Shown: positions 36,445-46,129, numbered from the stretch's first letter. The stretch is DNA of 64,000 nucleotides from Martinezella tropici (GCA_000799755.1 JUHI01000001.1:682001-746000); one strand, 5' to 3'. Numbers and translations: made by a program. The notes: generated by a model from the letters alone, not told the origin.

Positions 36445-37254
36445 TCAGTTCATCGTGAAATTGAACTTGTAGCTGGCGGAAATGCCGATCAGCAGCTGGT
36501 TGCGGTCGCCACGCTCGCGCACGAGGCTACTGTCGGCGGCCGGGCCGGTGAGCCGGGTATATTCGAGGAAGGTGCTGGTGGTCCAGTTCTGCGAGGCCTT
36601 CCAGGTCAGGGCGCCGCCAAAACCGACTGATTTAACACCGCCGCCGGGCTTGTAGACGCCGAGGCCTGAGGCAGCCGATTCGCGTGCATTGACGCCGTAA
36701 TAGGCGTCGAAATAGTCGGTGCTGGCAAGTGTCATGCGCGGACCGGCTGAGGCGCGAAGCTCCGGCGTGATGTCGGTAAAGGCGTCGACCGCGGCATCGG
36801 CGACGACGCCGCTATGGGCGCGAATACCCTGCCGGACTTCGACGCGGGCACGCAACCAGTCCGTGGGGTAAGCTTCGGCAAAGCCGCCGGCCTCTACTCC
36901 CCACTTGACCTTCTTCAACCCTCTCAGCTCGTGGCCATCGCTGCTGTCGCGGCTCGGCACGAACTTGCCGACGATGCCGATGCGAAAGGCGTCGCTCTCT
37001 ATCAGGGCAAAGGAGGGGTTGTCGTTGCGCGAGGAGAAGCGCGGGCCTGGGCCTTGCCGGCCGATGGAAACCAGTGGCGACCATTGCAGCTTGTTGTGCT
37101 TGCCGCCTTCGAATTTCGGTGCCGAGAAACCGGCCGCGCCGACGCTTAGATACCAGTCGCCCGACCAGAGATGCTGGCCGTCACCGGCAGAGGCCGCGCC
37201 TGCGGAGGCGACAAAAAGGCCGAGAGTGATGAATGGGCGCAACTTTGTAAACAA
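36445..37254 (-). CDS. MipA/OmpV family outer membrane protein
   Basis: Outer-membrane barrel protein of about 269 residues. After a signal peptide (LRPFITLGLFVASAGAASA) come SGDWYLSVGAAGFSAPKFEGG, WSPLVSIGRQGPGPRFSSRND and the C-terminal strand ending YKFNFTMN, all typical of MipA/OmpV. The family includes a scaffold for murein enzymes and porin-like proteins; which applies is unknown. Start codons are ambiguous: a TTG at 37254 with GGAG six bases upstream is chosen, while a GTG at 37293 would add 13 residues. The gene stands alone between a RIME-like element and a 270-base gap. Confidence 0.78.
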   Translation of the reverse strand: MFTKLRPFITLGLFVASAGAASAGDGQHLWSGDWYLSVGAAGFSAPKFEGGKHNKLQWSPLVSIGRQGPGPRFSSRNDNPSFALIESDAFRIGIVGKFVPSRDSSDGHELRGLKKVKWGVEAGGFAEAYPTDWLRARVEVRQGIRAHSGVVADAAVDAFTDITPELRASAGPRMTLASTDYFDAYYGVNARESAASGLGVYKPGGGVKSVGFGGALTWKASQNWTTSTFLEYTRLTGPAADSSLVRERGDRNQLLIGISASYKFNFTMN

Positions 37255-37525
37255 ACCGAAACTCCATGACACGCAATACAAAGGGCCATACACAGCCCTA
37301 GAGTTGGCTCAAATTATTCGGATCGCGTTACCGCTCTCTTAACCACAAGACGCAGATTCCGTAGAAGCGTCAAATTCAGGTTGTGCTAATAAACATCGCC
37401 CGGCATGCGCCGATCTGTCGCGGTGATTTAATTGCCGTATAGATTACTCAATCGCAGGTAATGGCCGGGGTTTCTGCCTTTACCCCGACTATTGCGCGGT
37501 TCCCGCTTTTCAAAAAGAGAAACGA

Positions 37526-37960
37526 ATGAAAACCATATCTCTCATTCCCCTGGCCCTCTTGCTGGGCGCCGGCATGGCGCTTTCCGGCTGCGTCAGCGCA
37601 CCGATCGGCGGCGCAAAACAGACGGAAGCCAAAGGCAGCATCCGAGCCGGCAAACGAACCGAAGTCCTCTCGGTTTCGTTCCTGAAGCAGGACTGCACGT
37701 TCGCATCCTACCCCTATACCGCGGTCGTCAAGCCCAGCAGCCATGGCAAGGTCGATATCACCCGCGGCACCGTCAAAGCTCATTTCCCGAGCGACGACCC
37801 GATGCATATGTGCAACGGCAAACCAGCCCAAGGCACACTCGTCTACTATACGCCCAATGCCGGCTTTACCGGCAACGATCAATTCACCCTTCGAATGACC
37901 GGGCTGAACGCAGCAAACGGGGTCGCGGATCACACCGTGAAAATTCGCGTGGTCAAGTAG
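37526..37960 (+). CDS. Small lipoprotein with Ig/cadherin-like domain
   Basis: A 144-residue predicted lipoprotein. The signal ends in the lipobox LSGC (MKTISLIPLALLLGAGMALS then Cys). The mature part contains a beta-sandwich pattern ending LVYYTPNAGFTGNDQFTLRM, characteristic of bacterial Ig-like or cadherin-like domains, with two further Cys (DCTF and HMCN) that could form a disulfide. Its role is unknown; the cell envelope is the likely location. AAAAGAGAAACGAATG provides the ribosome-binding site. A 10-bp inverted repeat lies downstream before the convergent cfa gene. Confidence 0.78.
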   Translation: MKTISLIPLALLLGAGMALSGCVSAPIGGAKQTEAKGSIRAGKRTEVLSVSFLKQDCTFASYPYTAVVKPSSHGKVDITRGTVKAHFPSDDPMHMCNGKPAQGTLVYYTPNAGFTGNDQFTLRMTGLNAANGVADHTVKIRVVK

Positions 37961-38069
37961 CCGGGGGAAACGGGCACGCCATCCATCTCTGCGGCGAATG
38001 CAAAGCGCCGGCTCATGTTTCCATGCAGCCGGCGCAAGAATATTCGGCAGCTCCTAACACTTTTCCGGA

Positions 38070-38113
38070 GCATTTCCGGAGGACGCGCGCGGCGGGTTTT
38101 CCGCCGGAAATGC
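38070..38113. terminator. Inverted repeat between convergent lipoprotein and cfa genes
   Basis: GCATTTCCGG at 38070-38079 pairs with CCGGAAATGC at 38104-38113, a perfect 10-bp stem with a 24-base G/C-rich loop that can itself fold. There is no clear U-run, so it may be an mRNA-stabilising hairpin rather than an intrinsic terminator. Nearby AACACTTTTCCGG resembles RIME-like copy C. Confidence 0.45.
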
Positions 38114-38121
38114 GTAAAGGC

Positions 38122-39381
38122 TCAAAAAGTCACCTTCTCCAGAGGAGCGCGTCCCGCCTCGAACTCCTTCAGCTTCGCCTCGCGCTCCGCGATGTAATTG
38201 CGGTTGTCGGGCACGGCGAACTGGTTCTTGGTGATCTGAAGCTGCATGATGAAAAGCTCATCCCAGCGGAAGCCCATTTCGGACCCGGCCAGATAGAATT
38301 CCCACATGCGGAAGAACTTTTCGTCGTAGAGCGCGACCGCATCGGCCCTGCGCGCCACGAAGCGATTGCGCCAGTGCCTGAGCGTATAGGCGTAGTGCAT
38401 CGGCAGGGTCTCGACGTCCCTGGTCAGCAGGCCGGCCTTCTCCAGCGGCGGCGTGGTTTCGCCGATCGACGGGATGTAGCCGCCGGGGAAAATATATTTT
38501 TCGATGAAGGCGTTGGTCGCAAAGCTCGGCTTGGGACGGGCGATGGAGTGCAGCAGCATGACGCCGTTGTCATCAAGCAATTCCGAAACCTTACGGAAGA
38601 ACTTGCCGTAGTCGCCGATGCCGACATGTTCGAACATGCCGACCGAAACGATCCGGTCGAACTTCTTGCCGGTCATGTAGCGATAGTCCTGCAGCTCGAA
38701 GCGGACGCGATCGGAAAGGCCGCGCTTGGCTGCCCGCTCGCGCGAGACTTTCAGCTGCTCCTCGCTGAGCGTGATGCCGGTCACGTCGAGGCCGGGATAG
38801 GCTTCGGCGAGATACATGGCCATGCCGCCCCAGCCGGAGCCGATCTCCAACACCTTCTGACCGGGCTCGACCAGAAGCTTGGCGGCGATGTGGCGCTTTT
38901 TGGCGAGCTGCGCTTCGAAGAGGCTGATGCCGGGCGGATTGAAATAGGCGCAGGAATATTGCCAGTCCTCATCGAGGAACAGATCGAACAGCTTCGCCGA
39001 CAGATCGTAGTGATGCGCAACATTGTATTTGTTGCGGTTGATCGGCGAGCGGCTCTTGATCTGCTGCCAGGCGATGCGGCCGATCAGCAGCGCCGCCATG
39101 CGGAGATCGAAGACCTCATTGGTTGTATTCTGCTTCACCAGCGACAGGAACTCGTAGATGTCCCCTTGCTCCAGGATGAAGCGGCCCTCCATATACATTT
39201 CGCCGAGCTTGAGCGTCGGATCGCGCGCGACGGCGTCCTCGGCCTGCTGATCGGCAAAACGCACGGCAACTGTTTCTCCGCTTCCGTCGCCGACCACATG
39301 GGTCTCGCCGGATGCGAGCGTAAGCCTGAGTGAACCTTTACGGATGATTTTTTGGACGAGAGGAAAAAGTGTCGACGCCAT
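38122..39381 (-). CDS. cfa: Cyclopropane-fatty-acyl-phospholipid synthase
   Basis: Methylates unsaturated acyl chains of membrane phospholipids with SAM to form cyclopropane rings, usually at stationary phase or under acid stress. The 419-residue protein has the N-terminal lipid-binding region (RFADQQAEDAVARDPTLKLG, EMYMEGRFILEQGD). The SAM site is VLEIGSGWGGMAMYLAEAYP. CFA motifs include YSCAYFNPPGISLFEAQLAK, SVGMFEHVG and YIFPGGYIPS. The ATG at 39381 fits the family. It lies between the convergent lipoprotein gene and the tex gene on the same strand; a 10-bp hairpin sits between cfa and tex. Confidence 0.95.
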   Translation of the reverse strand: MASTLFPLVQKIIRKGSLRLTLASGETHVVGDGSGETVAVRFADQQAEDAVARDPTLKLGEMYMEGRFILEQGDIYEFLSLVKQNTTNEVFDLRMAALLIGRIAWQQIKSRSPINRNKYNVAHHYDLSAKLFDLFLDEDWQYSCAYFNPPGISLFEAQLAKKRHIAAKLLVEPGQKVLEIGSGWGGMAMYLAEAYPGLDVTGITLSEEQLKVSRERAAKRGLSDRVRFELQDYRYMTGKKFDRIVSVGMFEHVGIGDYGKFFRKVSELLDDNGVMLLHSIARPKPSFATNAFIEKYIFPGGYIPSIGETTPPLEKAGLLTRDVETLPMHYAYTLRHWRNRFVARRADAVALYDEKFFRMWEFYLAGSEMGFRWDELFIMQLQITKNQFAVPDNRNYIAEREAKLKEFEAGRAPLEKVTF

Positions 39382-39468
39382 GGACGCCTCGAATGTGATG
39401 ACATGACATTAAGGCAGACTTTAACGCCTCACAGTCTCGTGGCAAGCTCACCTTTCCGCAGTCGTTGG

Positions 39469-39495
39469 CACTCTGGCAACAACGCTGCCAGAGTG
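39469..39495. promoter_or_regulatory. Perfect inverted repeat between tex and cfa
   Basis: CACTCTGGCA at 39469-39478 pairs with TGCCAGAGTG at 39486-39495 around a 7-base loop. It lies 32 bases after the tex stop and about 90 bases upstream of the cfa start. It may be a tex mRNA end or an operator for cfa. No U-run is present. Confidence 0.4.
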
Positions 39496-39526
39496 TGACA
39501 TTCTTGCACGAAGTTCCGCTAAGTCC

Positions 39527-41836
39527 TTATTTTCGTTTGAGTGCGTCAGCCAAAGCAGCACCAAAACTACCCTGCTGCTCGACCTTCGGAGCAGCATTTC
39601 CCCTAGCGCCAGCGTTGCGCGCACCGCCCCTTTCGCGCGACTCCCCTCCCGAAGGAGCCGCCACAGTGCTGCCATCTTTGCGCATCGAGAGACCGATTCG
39701 CTTACGCTTCGCATCGACTTCGACGACCCTGACCTTGACCACATCGCCAGCCTTCACGACCTCATGCGGGTCCTTGACGAAACGATCCGCCAGCTGCGAG
39801 ACATGTACCAAACCGTCCTGATGGACGCCTATGTCGACGAAAGCCCCGAAGGCGGCGACATTGGTCACCGTTCCCTCCAGCAACATGCCGGGCTTCAGAT
39901 CGCTGATCTCGTTGACGCCCTCCGCAAAGGTTGCAGTCTTGAAGCTCGGGCGAGGATCGCGGCCCGGCTTTTCCAGTTCGGCGATGATATCGCGCACGGT
40001 CGGCAGACCGAACTTATCGTCGATGAACTGCCGGGGGTCGACAGCCTTCAGCGTTACAGTATCGCCCATCAGCGTGCGCAGGTCGCGACCGCAGGCGGCG
40101 ACGATCTTCTTGGCGACGCCATAGGCTTCGGGATGCACGGAGGATGCGTCGAGCGGCTCCTTGCCGTTGGGGATGCGCAGGAAGCCGGCGCATTGCTCGA
40201 AGGTGCGCTGGCCGAGGCGAGGGACCTTCAGCAGATCACGCCGCGTCGCGAACGCCCCTTCTCCGTCACGATGCCTAACGATGGCATCGGCGATCGAGGG
40301 ACCGAGGCCGGAGACGCGGGCCAGCAGCGGTGCGGAGGCGGTGTTGAGGTCGACACCGACGGCGTTCACCGCATCTTCGACCACGGCATCCAGCGAGCGC
40401 GACAGCTTCTGCTGGTCGACATCGTGCTGGTACTGGCCAACGCCGATCGACTTCGGCTCGATCTTTACGAGTTCCGCCAATGGGTCCTGCAGACGACGGG
40501 CGATGGAGACGGCGCCACGCAGCGAGACATCGAGGCCAGGGAACTCAAGCGCTGCCGTTTCCGAGGCGGAATAGACCGATGCGCCGGCTTCGGAGACGAT
40601 GACCTTCGTCGGCTTCGGCGCCGGCAGCTCGCTGAGCATGTCGGCCACCAGCTTTTCGGTTTCGCGGCTGCCCGTACCGTTGCCGATGGCGATCAGCTCG
40701 ACCTTGTGCTTGCGGATGAGGGCCGCAAGCGTCGCCTGCGTGCCGCGCACGTCGTTCTTCGGCGGGAAGGGATAGACCGTCGTCGTTTCCAGGAGCTTGC
40801 CGGTGCCATCGACCACGGCAACCTTGACGCCGGTGCGGATGCCCGGATCGAGCCCCATGGTGGCGCGCGAACCGGCGGGCGCGGCGAGCAGCAGATCCTT
40901 CAGATTGCGGGCGAAGACATGGATCGCCTCCTCCTCCGCGCGTTCGCGCAGCTCGCGCATCAGGTCGAGCGACAGCGACATGGAAAGCTTCACGCGCCAG
41001 GTCCAGCTTGCGACTTCCGTCAGCCAGCGGTCGCCGGGGCGGCTTGCGCCAATGTCATAGGCGGTGGTGACCATGCGTTCGACCGGCTTGTTCGGCGAGA
41101 CGGCATCGGTATCGACCTCGATGTTCAGCGTCAGCACCTCTTCGTTCCAGCCGCGCAGCATGGCGAGCGCACGATGACCCGGAGCCGTCGCCCAGCGTTC
41201 CTGATGCTCGAAGTAGTCCGAGAACTTGGCCCCGGCTTCCTGCTTGCCGTCGACGACGGCGGCCTTCAGCGTGGCATTGGTCTTCATATAGTTTCGCAGC
41301 TTGCCGAGCAGAGCGGCATTTTCGGCAATGCCCTCCGCGATGATGTCGCGCGCGCCTTCCAGCGCCGTCTTCACGTCAGCGACCTCGGCGGTGATGAAGC
41401 CTTCGGCAAGGGCGGCCGGCTCCCTGGAGCGATCGGCAAGGATGGTATCGGCCAAGGGGCCAAGGCCGCGCTCCCTGGCGATCTCGGCGCGGGTGCGACG
41501 CTTCGGCTTGTAGGGAAGATAGAGGTCTTCCAGCTCGGACTTGGTGGCGACGGTCGCGACCTTGGCCATCAGCTCGTCGGTCATCTTGCCCTGGCCGGTG
41601 ATGGATTCGATGATGGCGGCACGACGCGCTTCCAGCTCGCGCAGATAGACCAGACGCTCAGACAGCGTGCGAAGCTGCGTATCGTCGAGGCCGCCGGTCA
41701 CTTCCTTGCGGTAGCGCGCGATGAACGGCACGGTCGCGCCTTCGTCCAAGAGCTCGATGGCGGCCTTGGCCTGATCCGGGCGGGAGTTGATCTCGGCGGC
41801 GATGGTTGCGGCAAGGGAACGAATATCAGCGGCCAT
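39527..41836 (-). CDS. tex: Tex family RNA-binding transcription accessory protein
   Basis: A 769-residue nucleic-acid-binding protein. In order are the Tex N-terminal helical domain, a YqgF/RNase H-like domain ([20 protein letters not shown]), helix-hairpin-helix repeats ([20 protein letters not shown]) and a C-terminal S1 domain ([20 protein letters not shown] to [15 protein letters not shown]). Tex homologues affect transcription and stress tolerance; Pneumococcus and Bordetella members are best studied. The ATG at 41836 has AGAGAG a few bases upstream; a TTG at 41857 is weaker. The C-terminal tail after S1 is Gly/Arg-rich. Divergent from purD. Confidence 0.93.
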   Translation of the reverse strand: MAADIRSLAATIAAEINSRPDQAKAAIELLDEGATVPFIARYRKEVTGGLDDTQLRTLSERLVYLRELEARRAAIIESITGQGKMTDELMAKVATVATKSELEDLYLPYKPKRRTRAEIARERGLGPLADTILADRSREPAALAEGFITAEVADVKTALEGARDIIAEGIAENAALLGKLRNYMKTNATLKAAVVDGKQEAGAKFSDYFEHQERWATAPGHRALAMLRGWNEEVLTLNIEVDTDAVSPNKPVERMVTTAYDIGASRPGDRWLTEVASWTWRVKLSMSLSLDLMRELRERAEEEAIHVFARNLKDLLLAAPAGSRATMGLDPGIRTGVKVAVVDGTGKLLETTTVYPFPPKNDVRGTQATLAALIRKHKVELIAIGNGTGSRETEKLVADMLSELPAPKPTKVIVSEAGASVYSASETAALEFPGLDVSLRGAVSIARRLQDPLAELVKIEPKSIGVGQYQHDVDQQKLSRSLDAVVEDAVNAVGVDLNTASAPLLARVSGLGPSIADAIVRHRDGEGAFATRRDLLKVPRLGQRTFEQCAGFLRIPNGKEPLDASSVHPEAYGVAKKIVAACGRDLRTLMGDTVTLKAVDPRQFIDDKFGLPTVRDIIAELEKPGRDPRPSFKTATFAEGVNEISDLKPGMLLEGTVTNVAAFGAFVDIGVHQDGLVHVSQLADRFVKDPHEVVKAGDVVKVRVVEVDAKRKRIGLSMRKDGSTVAAPSGGESRERGGARNAGARGNAAPKVEQQGSFGAALADALKRK

Positions 41837-42080
41837 GTGTCTCTCTGAACTGGACAATCATAAAGGGGACCATAAGCACGATCCCATGGACATAAGAAGC
41901 GGTTTTCACCACGAAACACGCCAATCCGGGCACGGAGATGGCGCGAGGCGAAAGCCGCCTCCGCTTTAGCGGGATAAAAGGGCATGGCAATGTTGCCAGC
42001 CCTGCCTCCACAGGATTTGCCGCTTGACCTTTGGCCCAACCCCCCTTAACCGCGCAAAGGACGCAATGAAAGGGCAAACC

Positions 42081-43349
42081 ATGAGAGTTCTGTTGATCGG
42101 ATCGGGCGGACGCGAGCACGCATTGGCCTGGAAACTGGCGCAATCGCCTCTCATGACGGAATTCTATGCGGCGCCGGGCAATCCCGGCATTGCCGAGCAT
42201 GCAACGCTTGCGGCGCTCGATATCGACAATCACGATGCCGTCGTTGCCTTCTGCAAGGAAAAGGCCATCGACTTCGTCGTGGTCGGTCCGGAAGCGCCTC
42301 TGGTCGCCGGCATTGCGGATGCACTGCGCGCCGCCGGCATTGCCGTCTTTGGCCCCTCCGCTGCAGCAGCCCAGCTCGAAGGGTCCAAGGGCTTCACCAA
42401 GGATATCTGCGCCCGCTACGATATCCCGACTGGCGCTTACCAGCGCTTCAACAACGGCCCAAAGGCGAAAGCCTATGCGCGCGCGCAGGGCGCGCCGATC
42501 GTCGTCAAGGCGGATGGGCTTGCGGCGGGCAAGGGCGTGACCGTCGCGATGACCGTCGACGAAGCGCTTGCCGCGATCGACGATTGTTTCGAAGGCGCAT
42601 TTGGCGAGGCCGGTGCGGAGGTGGTGATCGAGGCCTATCTGGACGGCGAGGAGGCAAGCTTCTTCTGCCTTTGTGACGGCAAGCATGCGCTGGCGCTGGC
42701 GACCGCGCAGGATCACAAGCGCGTCGGTGACGGCGACACCGGCCCGAACACCGGCGGCATGGGCGCCTATTCCCCTGCCCCGGTCATGACCGCAGACATG
42801 GTCGAGCGCACCATGAGGGAAATCATCGAACCGACGATGCGCGGCATGGCGGAAAGCGGCCATCCCTTCAGCGGTGTCTTCTTTGCCGGGTTGATGATCA
42901 CCGCCAAGGGGCCCGAACTCATCGAATACAATGTCCGCTTCGGCGATCCCGAATGCCAGGTGCTGATGATGCGGCTGAAGAGCGACCTGCTACCGCTGCT
43001 CCTTGCCTGCGCCAACGGCACGCTGGATCAGGTGACGGCCGAATGGAGCGACGACCAGGCGCTGACCGTCGTCATGGCCTCGAAGGGCTATCCCGGCTCC
43101 TATGCCAAGAACACGCCGATCGCGGCGCTGCCGGCAGGTGGCGACGGTGAAAAGGTGTTCCATGCCGGCACGGGGCGGAAGGACGGCGCTCTGGTCGCAA
43201 CCGGCGGACGCGTGCTGAACATCACCGCAACAGGCAAGACAGTCGGCGAAGCAAAAGAGCGCGCCTATGCCCTGGCCGGCGAGGTGAAGTGGGAGAACGG
43301 CTTCTACCGCAACGATATCGGCTGGCGCGCAGTGGAGCGCGAGAAGTAA
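42081..43349 (+). CDS. purD: Phosphoribosylamine--glycine ligase
   Basis: GAR synthetase, the second step of de novo purine synthesis: phosphoribosylamine plus glycine plus ATP gives GAR. The 422-residue protein shows the N-terminal [20 protein letters not shown] and the ATP-grasp segments [36 protein letters not shown], the family signature [14 protein letters not shown] and [12 protein letters not shown]. The frame is open upstream to 42024, but the ATG at 42081 with AAAGGGCAAACC before it gives the normal start. It has a 244-base divergent promoter region with tex. No other pur gene is in the window. Confidence 0.96.
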   Translation: MRVLLIGSGGREHALAWKLAQSPLMTEFYAAPGNPGIAEHATLAALDIDNHDAVVAFCKEKAIDFVVVGPEAPLVAGIADALRAAGIAVFGPSAAAAQLEGSKGFTKDICARYDIPTGAYQRFNNGPKAKAYARAQGAPIVVKADGLAAGKGVTVAMTVDEALAAIDDCFEGAFGEAGAEVVIEAYLDGEEASFFCLCDGKHALALATAQDHKRVGDGDTGPNTGGMGAYSPAPVMTADMVERTMREIIEPTMRGMAESGHPFSGVFFAGLMITAKGPELIEYNVRFGDPECQVLMMRLKSDLLPLLLACANGTLDQVTAEWSDDQALTVVMASKGYPGSYAKNTPIAALPAGGDGEKVFHAGTGRKDGALVATGGRVLNITATGKTVGEAKERAYALAGEVKWENGFYRNDIGWRAVEREK

Positions 43350-43461
43350 ACAACGCTATGCTTGCGCAATCATACGTCCATTAAATTTTTACCTAATCTC
43401 CTGACGGGATGGAAATAAAGGCCCGCTAATATCTTCGTCACTATAGACGGAGTTCTTTGTT

Positions 43462-43872
43462 ATGCGTTCCTTCTTCCTGACCCTGGCATGCGTACTGGCC
43501 GGCGGCTCCGCCATGGCCTCGTCGATACAGCCAATCGATGGCACGATGATCGGCGGCAAAGGCAGCGTTGTGGACAAGAGCTGCGCCTCTTGCCCTCCCC
43601 TCAAGCCAAAACTCGTCGAGAAGGAATATAACGTACCGACATTGGCTCTCGGCACGCAGTCCGTCGTCATTCGCGACATCGACGGCCAAAAGAGGGTCGT
43701 GCGCACCGAAGCCTGGATGGGCGGCTCCCCGGTCATGTTCGTCAGCAAGCCGACACCTGAAGCCCTTGCGGCTGCCGGTGAGCCCATGGATGGTGTCGAC
43801 CTGACGGCAACGACTGCGGCTTTGCAAACGCCGAAGGTGCTCGATATCTCTGACTTTCAGCTTCGTCAGTAA
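43462..43872 (+). CDS. Small secreted HPE1-like domain protein
   Basis: A 136-residue secreted protein. The signal peptide MRSFFLTLACVLAGGSAMAS is followed by SSIQPIDGTMIGGKGSVVDK, a CASCPPLKP dicysteine motif, GTQSVVIRDIDGQKRVVRTE and AWMGGSPVMFVSK. From memory, rhizobial homologues are annotated as plant virulence effector HPE1-like domain proteins, named after a Liberibacter candidate effector. Conservation in free-living and symbiotic Rhizobiales suggests a general periplasmic role rather than virulence. Its start follows TTCTTTGTT and a weak Shine-Dalgarno. It sits alone between purD and a chemoreceptor. Confidence 0.72.
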   Translation: MRSFFLTLACVLAGGSAMASSIQPIDGTMIGGKGSVVDKSCASCPPLKPKLVEKEYNVPTLALGTQSVVIRDIDGQKRVVRTEAWMGGSPVMFVSKPTPEALAAAGEPMDGVDLTATTAALQTPKVLDISDFQLRQ

Positions 43873-44190
43873 CGGTATATATGCTGTTTGCAGCCGATCT
43901 TGGTCGGTCGTCCGCAAGCTTTGACGCGGTCACTATTCCACATATTTATAATATAATTAATATCTAAATATAAAATTGGCATACCCACCTGTATAGCTCA
44001 AGTTATTTTTGATTTTAAATAAGTATTACTTATTTAAGCATAGCATATTCCTGGTTTCATCTGCGGATCACTGCAACCAACCCCCTGCAATTAAAGATTT
44101 TTTAGACATAAACGGCGATTTTACTGCTCACCGGACAGCAGCATGTCATTCGAGCGGCGGCAAGCGTATTGAGGATCTCTCAGGCGATCG
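43873..44190. other. A/T-rich intergenic region before the Cache chemoreceptor
   Basis: This part of the 368-base gap is unusually A/T-rich for the window, especially 43935-44050. It contains the inverted repeat described at 44015-44037. I see no ORF or known RNA family. The base composition suggests a promoter or nucleoid-protein binding region. Confidence 0.5.
44015..44037. promoter_or_regulatory. 10-3-10 inverted repeat upstream of chemoreceptor gene
   Basis: TTAAATAAGT at 44015-44024 and ACTTATTTAA at 44028-44037 are exact inverted copies around ATT. The site is about 200 bases upstream of the chemoreceptor ATG in an A/T-rich stretch. A dimeric regulator could bind it; none is known. Confidence 0.45.
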
Positions 44191-44236
44191 CACAGGCGGT
44201 AGGATACCGCACCGGTATTTACCTACCTGTGGGAGA
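44191..44236 (+). promoter_or_regulatory. Leader hairpin abutting the chemoreceptor Shine-Dalgarno
   Basis: CACAGG (44191-44196) can pair with CCTGTG (44226-44231), GTAGG (44199-44203) with CCTAC (44222-44226) and ATACC (44204-44208) with GGTAT (44214-44218) around GCACC. The stem runs straight into GGGAGAC, the ribosome-binding site, 4-10 bases before the ATG. It could hide or expose that site. Confidence 0.5.
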
Positions 44237-44240
44237 CACC

Positions 44241-46055
44241 ATGAAGAATCTCAAGATTGCACATCAGCTATTTGCGTTGCTCGGCGTACTGATGGCCGCC
44301 TTTGCCGTGGCAACCTATTTCCAGATTAGGTCTCAGGCCGATTCCATCTATGACGACCGCTTCGACATGCTGCGCACGCAGGTCGAATCCGGGATCTCTG
44401 TTTTGAACCAGTATTATCAGCGCGAGAAATCAGGCGAGATGACGCATGAGGCCGCTCAGGCCGAAGCCTTCAAGGTCTTGTCGCATGTCAGCTTCGCGCC
44501 GTCAGGCTACATCTTCGGCTTCGACTACAACGTCGTCCAGCGCATTCATCCGAGCCCGGTCAATATCGGCAAGGACATGTCCTCGCAGGTCGACAAGAAC
44601 GGTACGCATTTCAGCAAGGAAATGGTCGAGAAGGGCATCAAGGGCGGCGGCCGCACCATCTACTACTGGAACAAGCCCGGCCATCCCGACAGCGACTTTT
44701 TCCTGAAGGGCAGCTATTCGGCCGCCTTCGACCCTTGGCAGATCGTGCTCGGCTGCGGCGTCTACATGGATGACCTGCAGGATCAGATCAACACGACGAT
44801 GTGGCGCGCCCTGCTCATCTGCGGCGTCGTTTTCGTCATCGGCATCGGCGCAGCGCTTTATTGCATCCGGGGCATCACGCGCCCGCTCGCCGAAGTCCAC
44901 ACCGCTCTCAAGGCCGTGGCTGACGAAGACGTGAAGATGACCATCCCGCATGTCGAGATGCGCAACGAAATCGGCCTGATGGCCAAGGCAACCCAGGCAC
45001 TGCAGGAAAAGATCCGCGAACGCCATATGCTGGCCGATCGTCAAGCAGCCCAGGAGCTGGAAATCAGCAACGAGCGTGAGCAGAACCTCCGCCAGCAGCA
45101 GGACGAAGCCCGCGAACAGGCTCGTGTCGTCTCCGTCATCGGCAAGTCGCTCGAGGACCTCGCTCGCGGCGACCTGACGGTGCGTTGCGGCGACCTCGGC
45201 GCCAGCTATGCCGGCCTTCGCAACAACTTCAACGAGGCGCTCTCGCATCTCGAAGCCGCGATGGGCCGCGTCAATGCCAAGGGCAACGACATCGGCCTCA
45301 GCAAGGAAGAAATCCGCCGCGCCTCCAACGAGCTGTCGCAGCGCACCGAGCGCCAGGCCGCCAGCCTGGAAGAAACCTCGGCAGCACTCGACGAGCTGAC
45401 CGTCGCCGTTCGCCAGACAGCGGAAGGCGCGGACGAGGCCAGCAAGCGCGTTCATGCAGTCAGTGCCGAAGCATCACGCAGCGATGCCGTGGTCGCCCAG
45501 GCGATCGAGGCGATGAGCGGCATCGAGAAGTCTTCGTCGGAGATCGGCAAGATCATCGGCGTCATCGACGAAATCGCCTTCCAGACGAATCTTCTGGCGC
45601 TCAACGCGGGCGTCGAGGCCGCTCGTGCCGGCGAATCCGGCAAGGGCTTCGCGGTCGTCGCCCAGGAAGTGCGTGAACTCGCCCAGCGCTCCGCGGCAGC
45701 CGCCAAGGAGATCAAGGACCAGATCGCCCGCTCTTCCGGCCAGGTGGACCAGGGCGTTCGTCTCGTCGGCGAGGCCGGCGAAGCACTGAAGCGCATCTCC
45801 AACCAGATCAAGGCCGCCAACGAAATCGTCTCGAAGATCGCTCATAGCGCCTCCGAGCAGGATACGACGCTGCGCTCGATCTCGTCCTCGATGAACCAGC
45901 TCGACGCCGCCACGCAGCAGAACGCCGCCATGGCGGAGGAGACCACCGCATCGGCAGAAACGCTTGCCGCCGATACGGAAGATCTTCTCGCGCTCATCCG
46001 CGGCTTCCGCGTCAACGAAGGCCGCTCGGCCACGGATCATCGCCGCGCCGCCTGA
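44241..46055 (+). CDS. Methyl-accepting chemotaxis protein with single Cache sensor
   Basis: Chemoreceptor of 604 residues. TM1 is at about 8-27. A periplasmic sCache_2-like domain (about 28-185) contains SGYIFGFDYNVVQRIHPSPV and FLKGSYSAAFDPWQIVLGCG. TM2 is at about 190-210, followed by HAMP and the signalling coiled coil with the tip [20 protein letters not shown] and [16 protein letters not shown]. Cache domains of this type often bind small carboxylates. The C-terminus GRSATDHRRAA lacks the xWxxF tether present in the other receptor, so adaptation enzymes must reach it another way. The ATG at 44241 follows GGGAGACACC; the frame is open upstream to 44169. Confidence 0.93.
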   Translation: MKNLKIAHQLFALLGVLMAAFAVATYFQIRSQADSIYDDRFDMLRTQVESGISVLNQYYQREKSGEMTHEAAQAEAFKVLSHVSFAPSGYIFGFDYNVVQRIHPSPVNIGKDMSSQVDKNGTHFSKEMVEKGIKGGGRTIYYWNKPGHPDSDFFLKGSYSAAFDPWQIVLGCGVYMDDLQDQINTTMWRALLICGVVFVIGIGAALYCIRGITRPLAEVHTALKAVADEDVKMTIPHVEMRNEIGLMAKATQALQEKIRERHMLADRQAAQELEISNEREQNLRQQQDEAREQARVVSVIGKSLEDLARGDLTVRCGDLGASYAGLRNNFNEALSHLEAAMGRVNAKGNDIGLSKEEIRRASNELSQRTERQAASLEETSAALDELTVAVRQTAEGADEASKRVHAVSAEASRSDAVVAQAIEAMSGIEKSSSEIGKIIGVIDEIAFQTNLLALNAGVEAARAGESGKGFAVVAQEVRELAQRSAAAAKEIKDQIARSSGQVDQGVRLVGEAGEALKRISNQIKAANEIVSKIAHSASEQDTTLRSISSSMNQLDAATQQNAAMAEETTASAETLAADTEDLLALIRGFRVNEGRSATDHRRAA

Positions 46056-46077
46056 GCCGCATAGATCAGAAAACAAG

Positions 46078-46111
46078 AAACCGCCGGGCTTGCGTCCGGC
46101 GGTTTTCTTTT
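46078..46111 (+). terminator. Rho-independent terminator of the Cache chemoreceptor
   Basis: AAACCGCCGG (46078-46087) pairs with CCGGCGGTTT (46096-46105) around GCTTGCGT and is followed by TCTTTTG. It lies 22 bases after the chemoreceptor stop and before the convergent DUF523 gene. Confidence 0.88.
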
Positions 46112-46129
46112 GAGCTGCGATTGGCTGCT

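Noticed and set aside
37492..39333. A 613-codon plus-strand frame across the lipoprotein gene and antisense to cfa
   Set aside because: It has no family motifs, while the lipoprotein and cfa frames are both clearly coding.
39380..39420. Possible PhoB box before cfa (TGTCATGTCAT on the minus strand)
   Set aside because: The two TGTCAT-like units overlap instead of being spaced 11 bases apart as in Pho boxes.
39403..39423. Possible CtrA site near cfa
   Set aside because: The TTAA half sites are separated by 8 bases, not 7, so it does not fit the consensus.
39764..41848. A 694-codon open frame on the plus strand, antisense to tex
   Set aside because: It is composed of Arg/Gly/Asp/His-rich low-complexity peptide typical of the complement of a GC-rich gene, matches no family, and tex on the other strand has full domain motifs.
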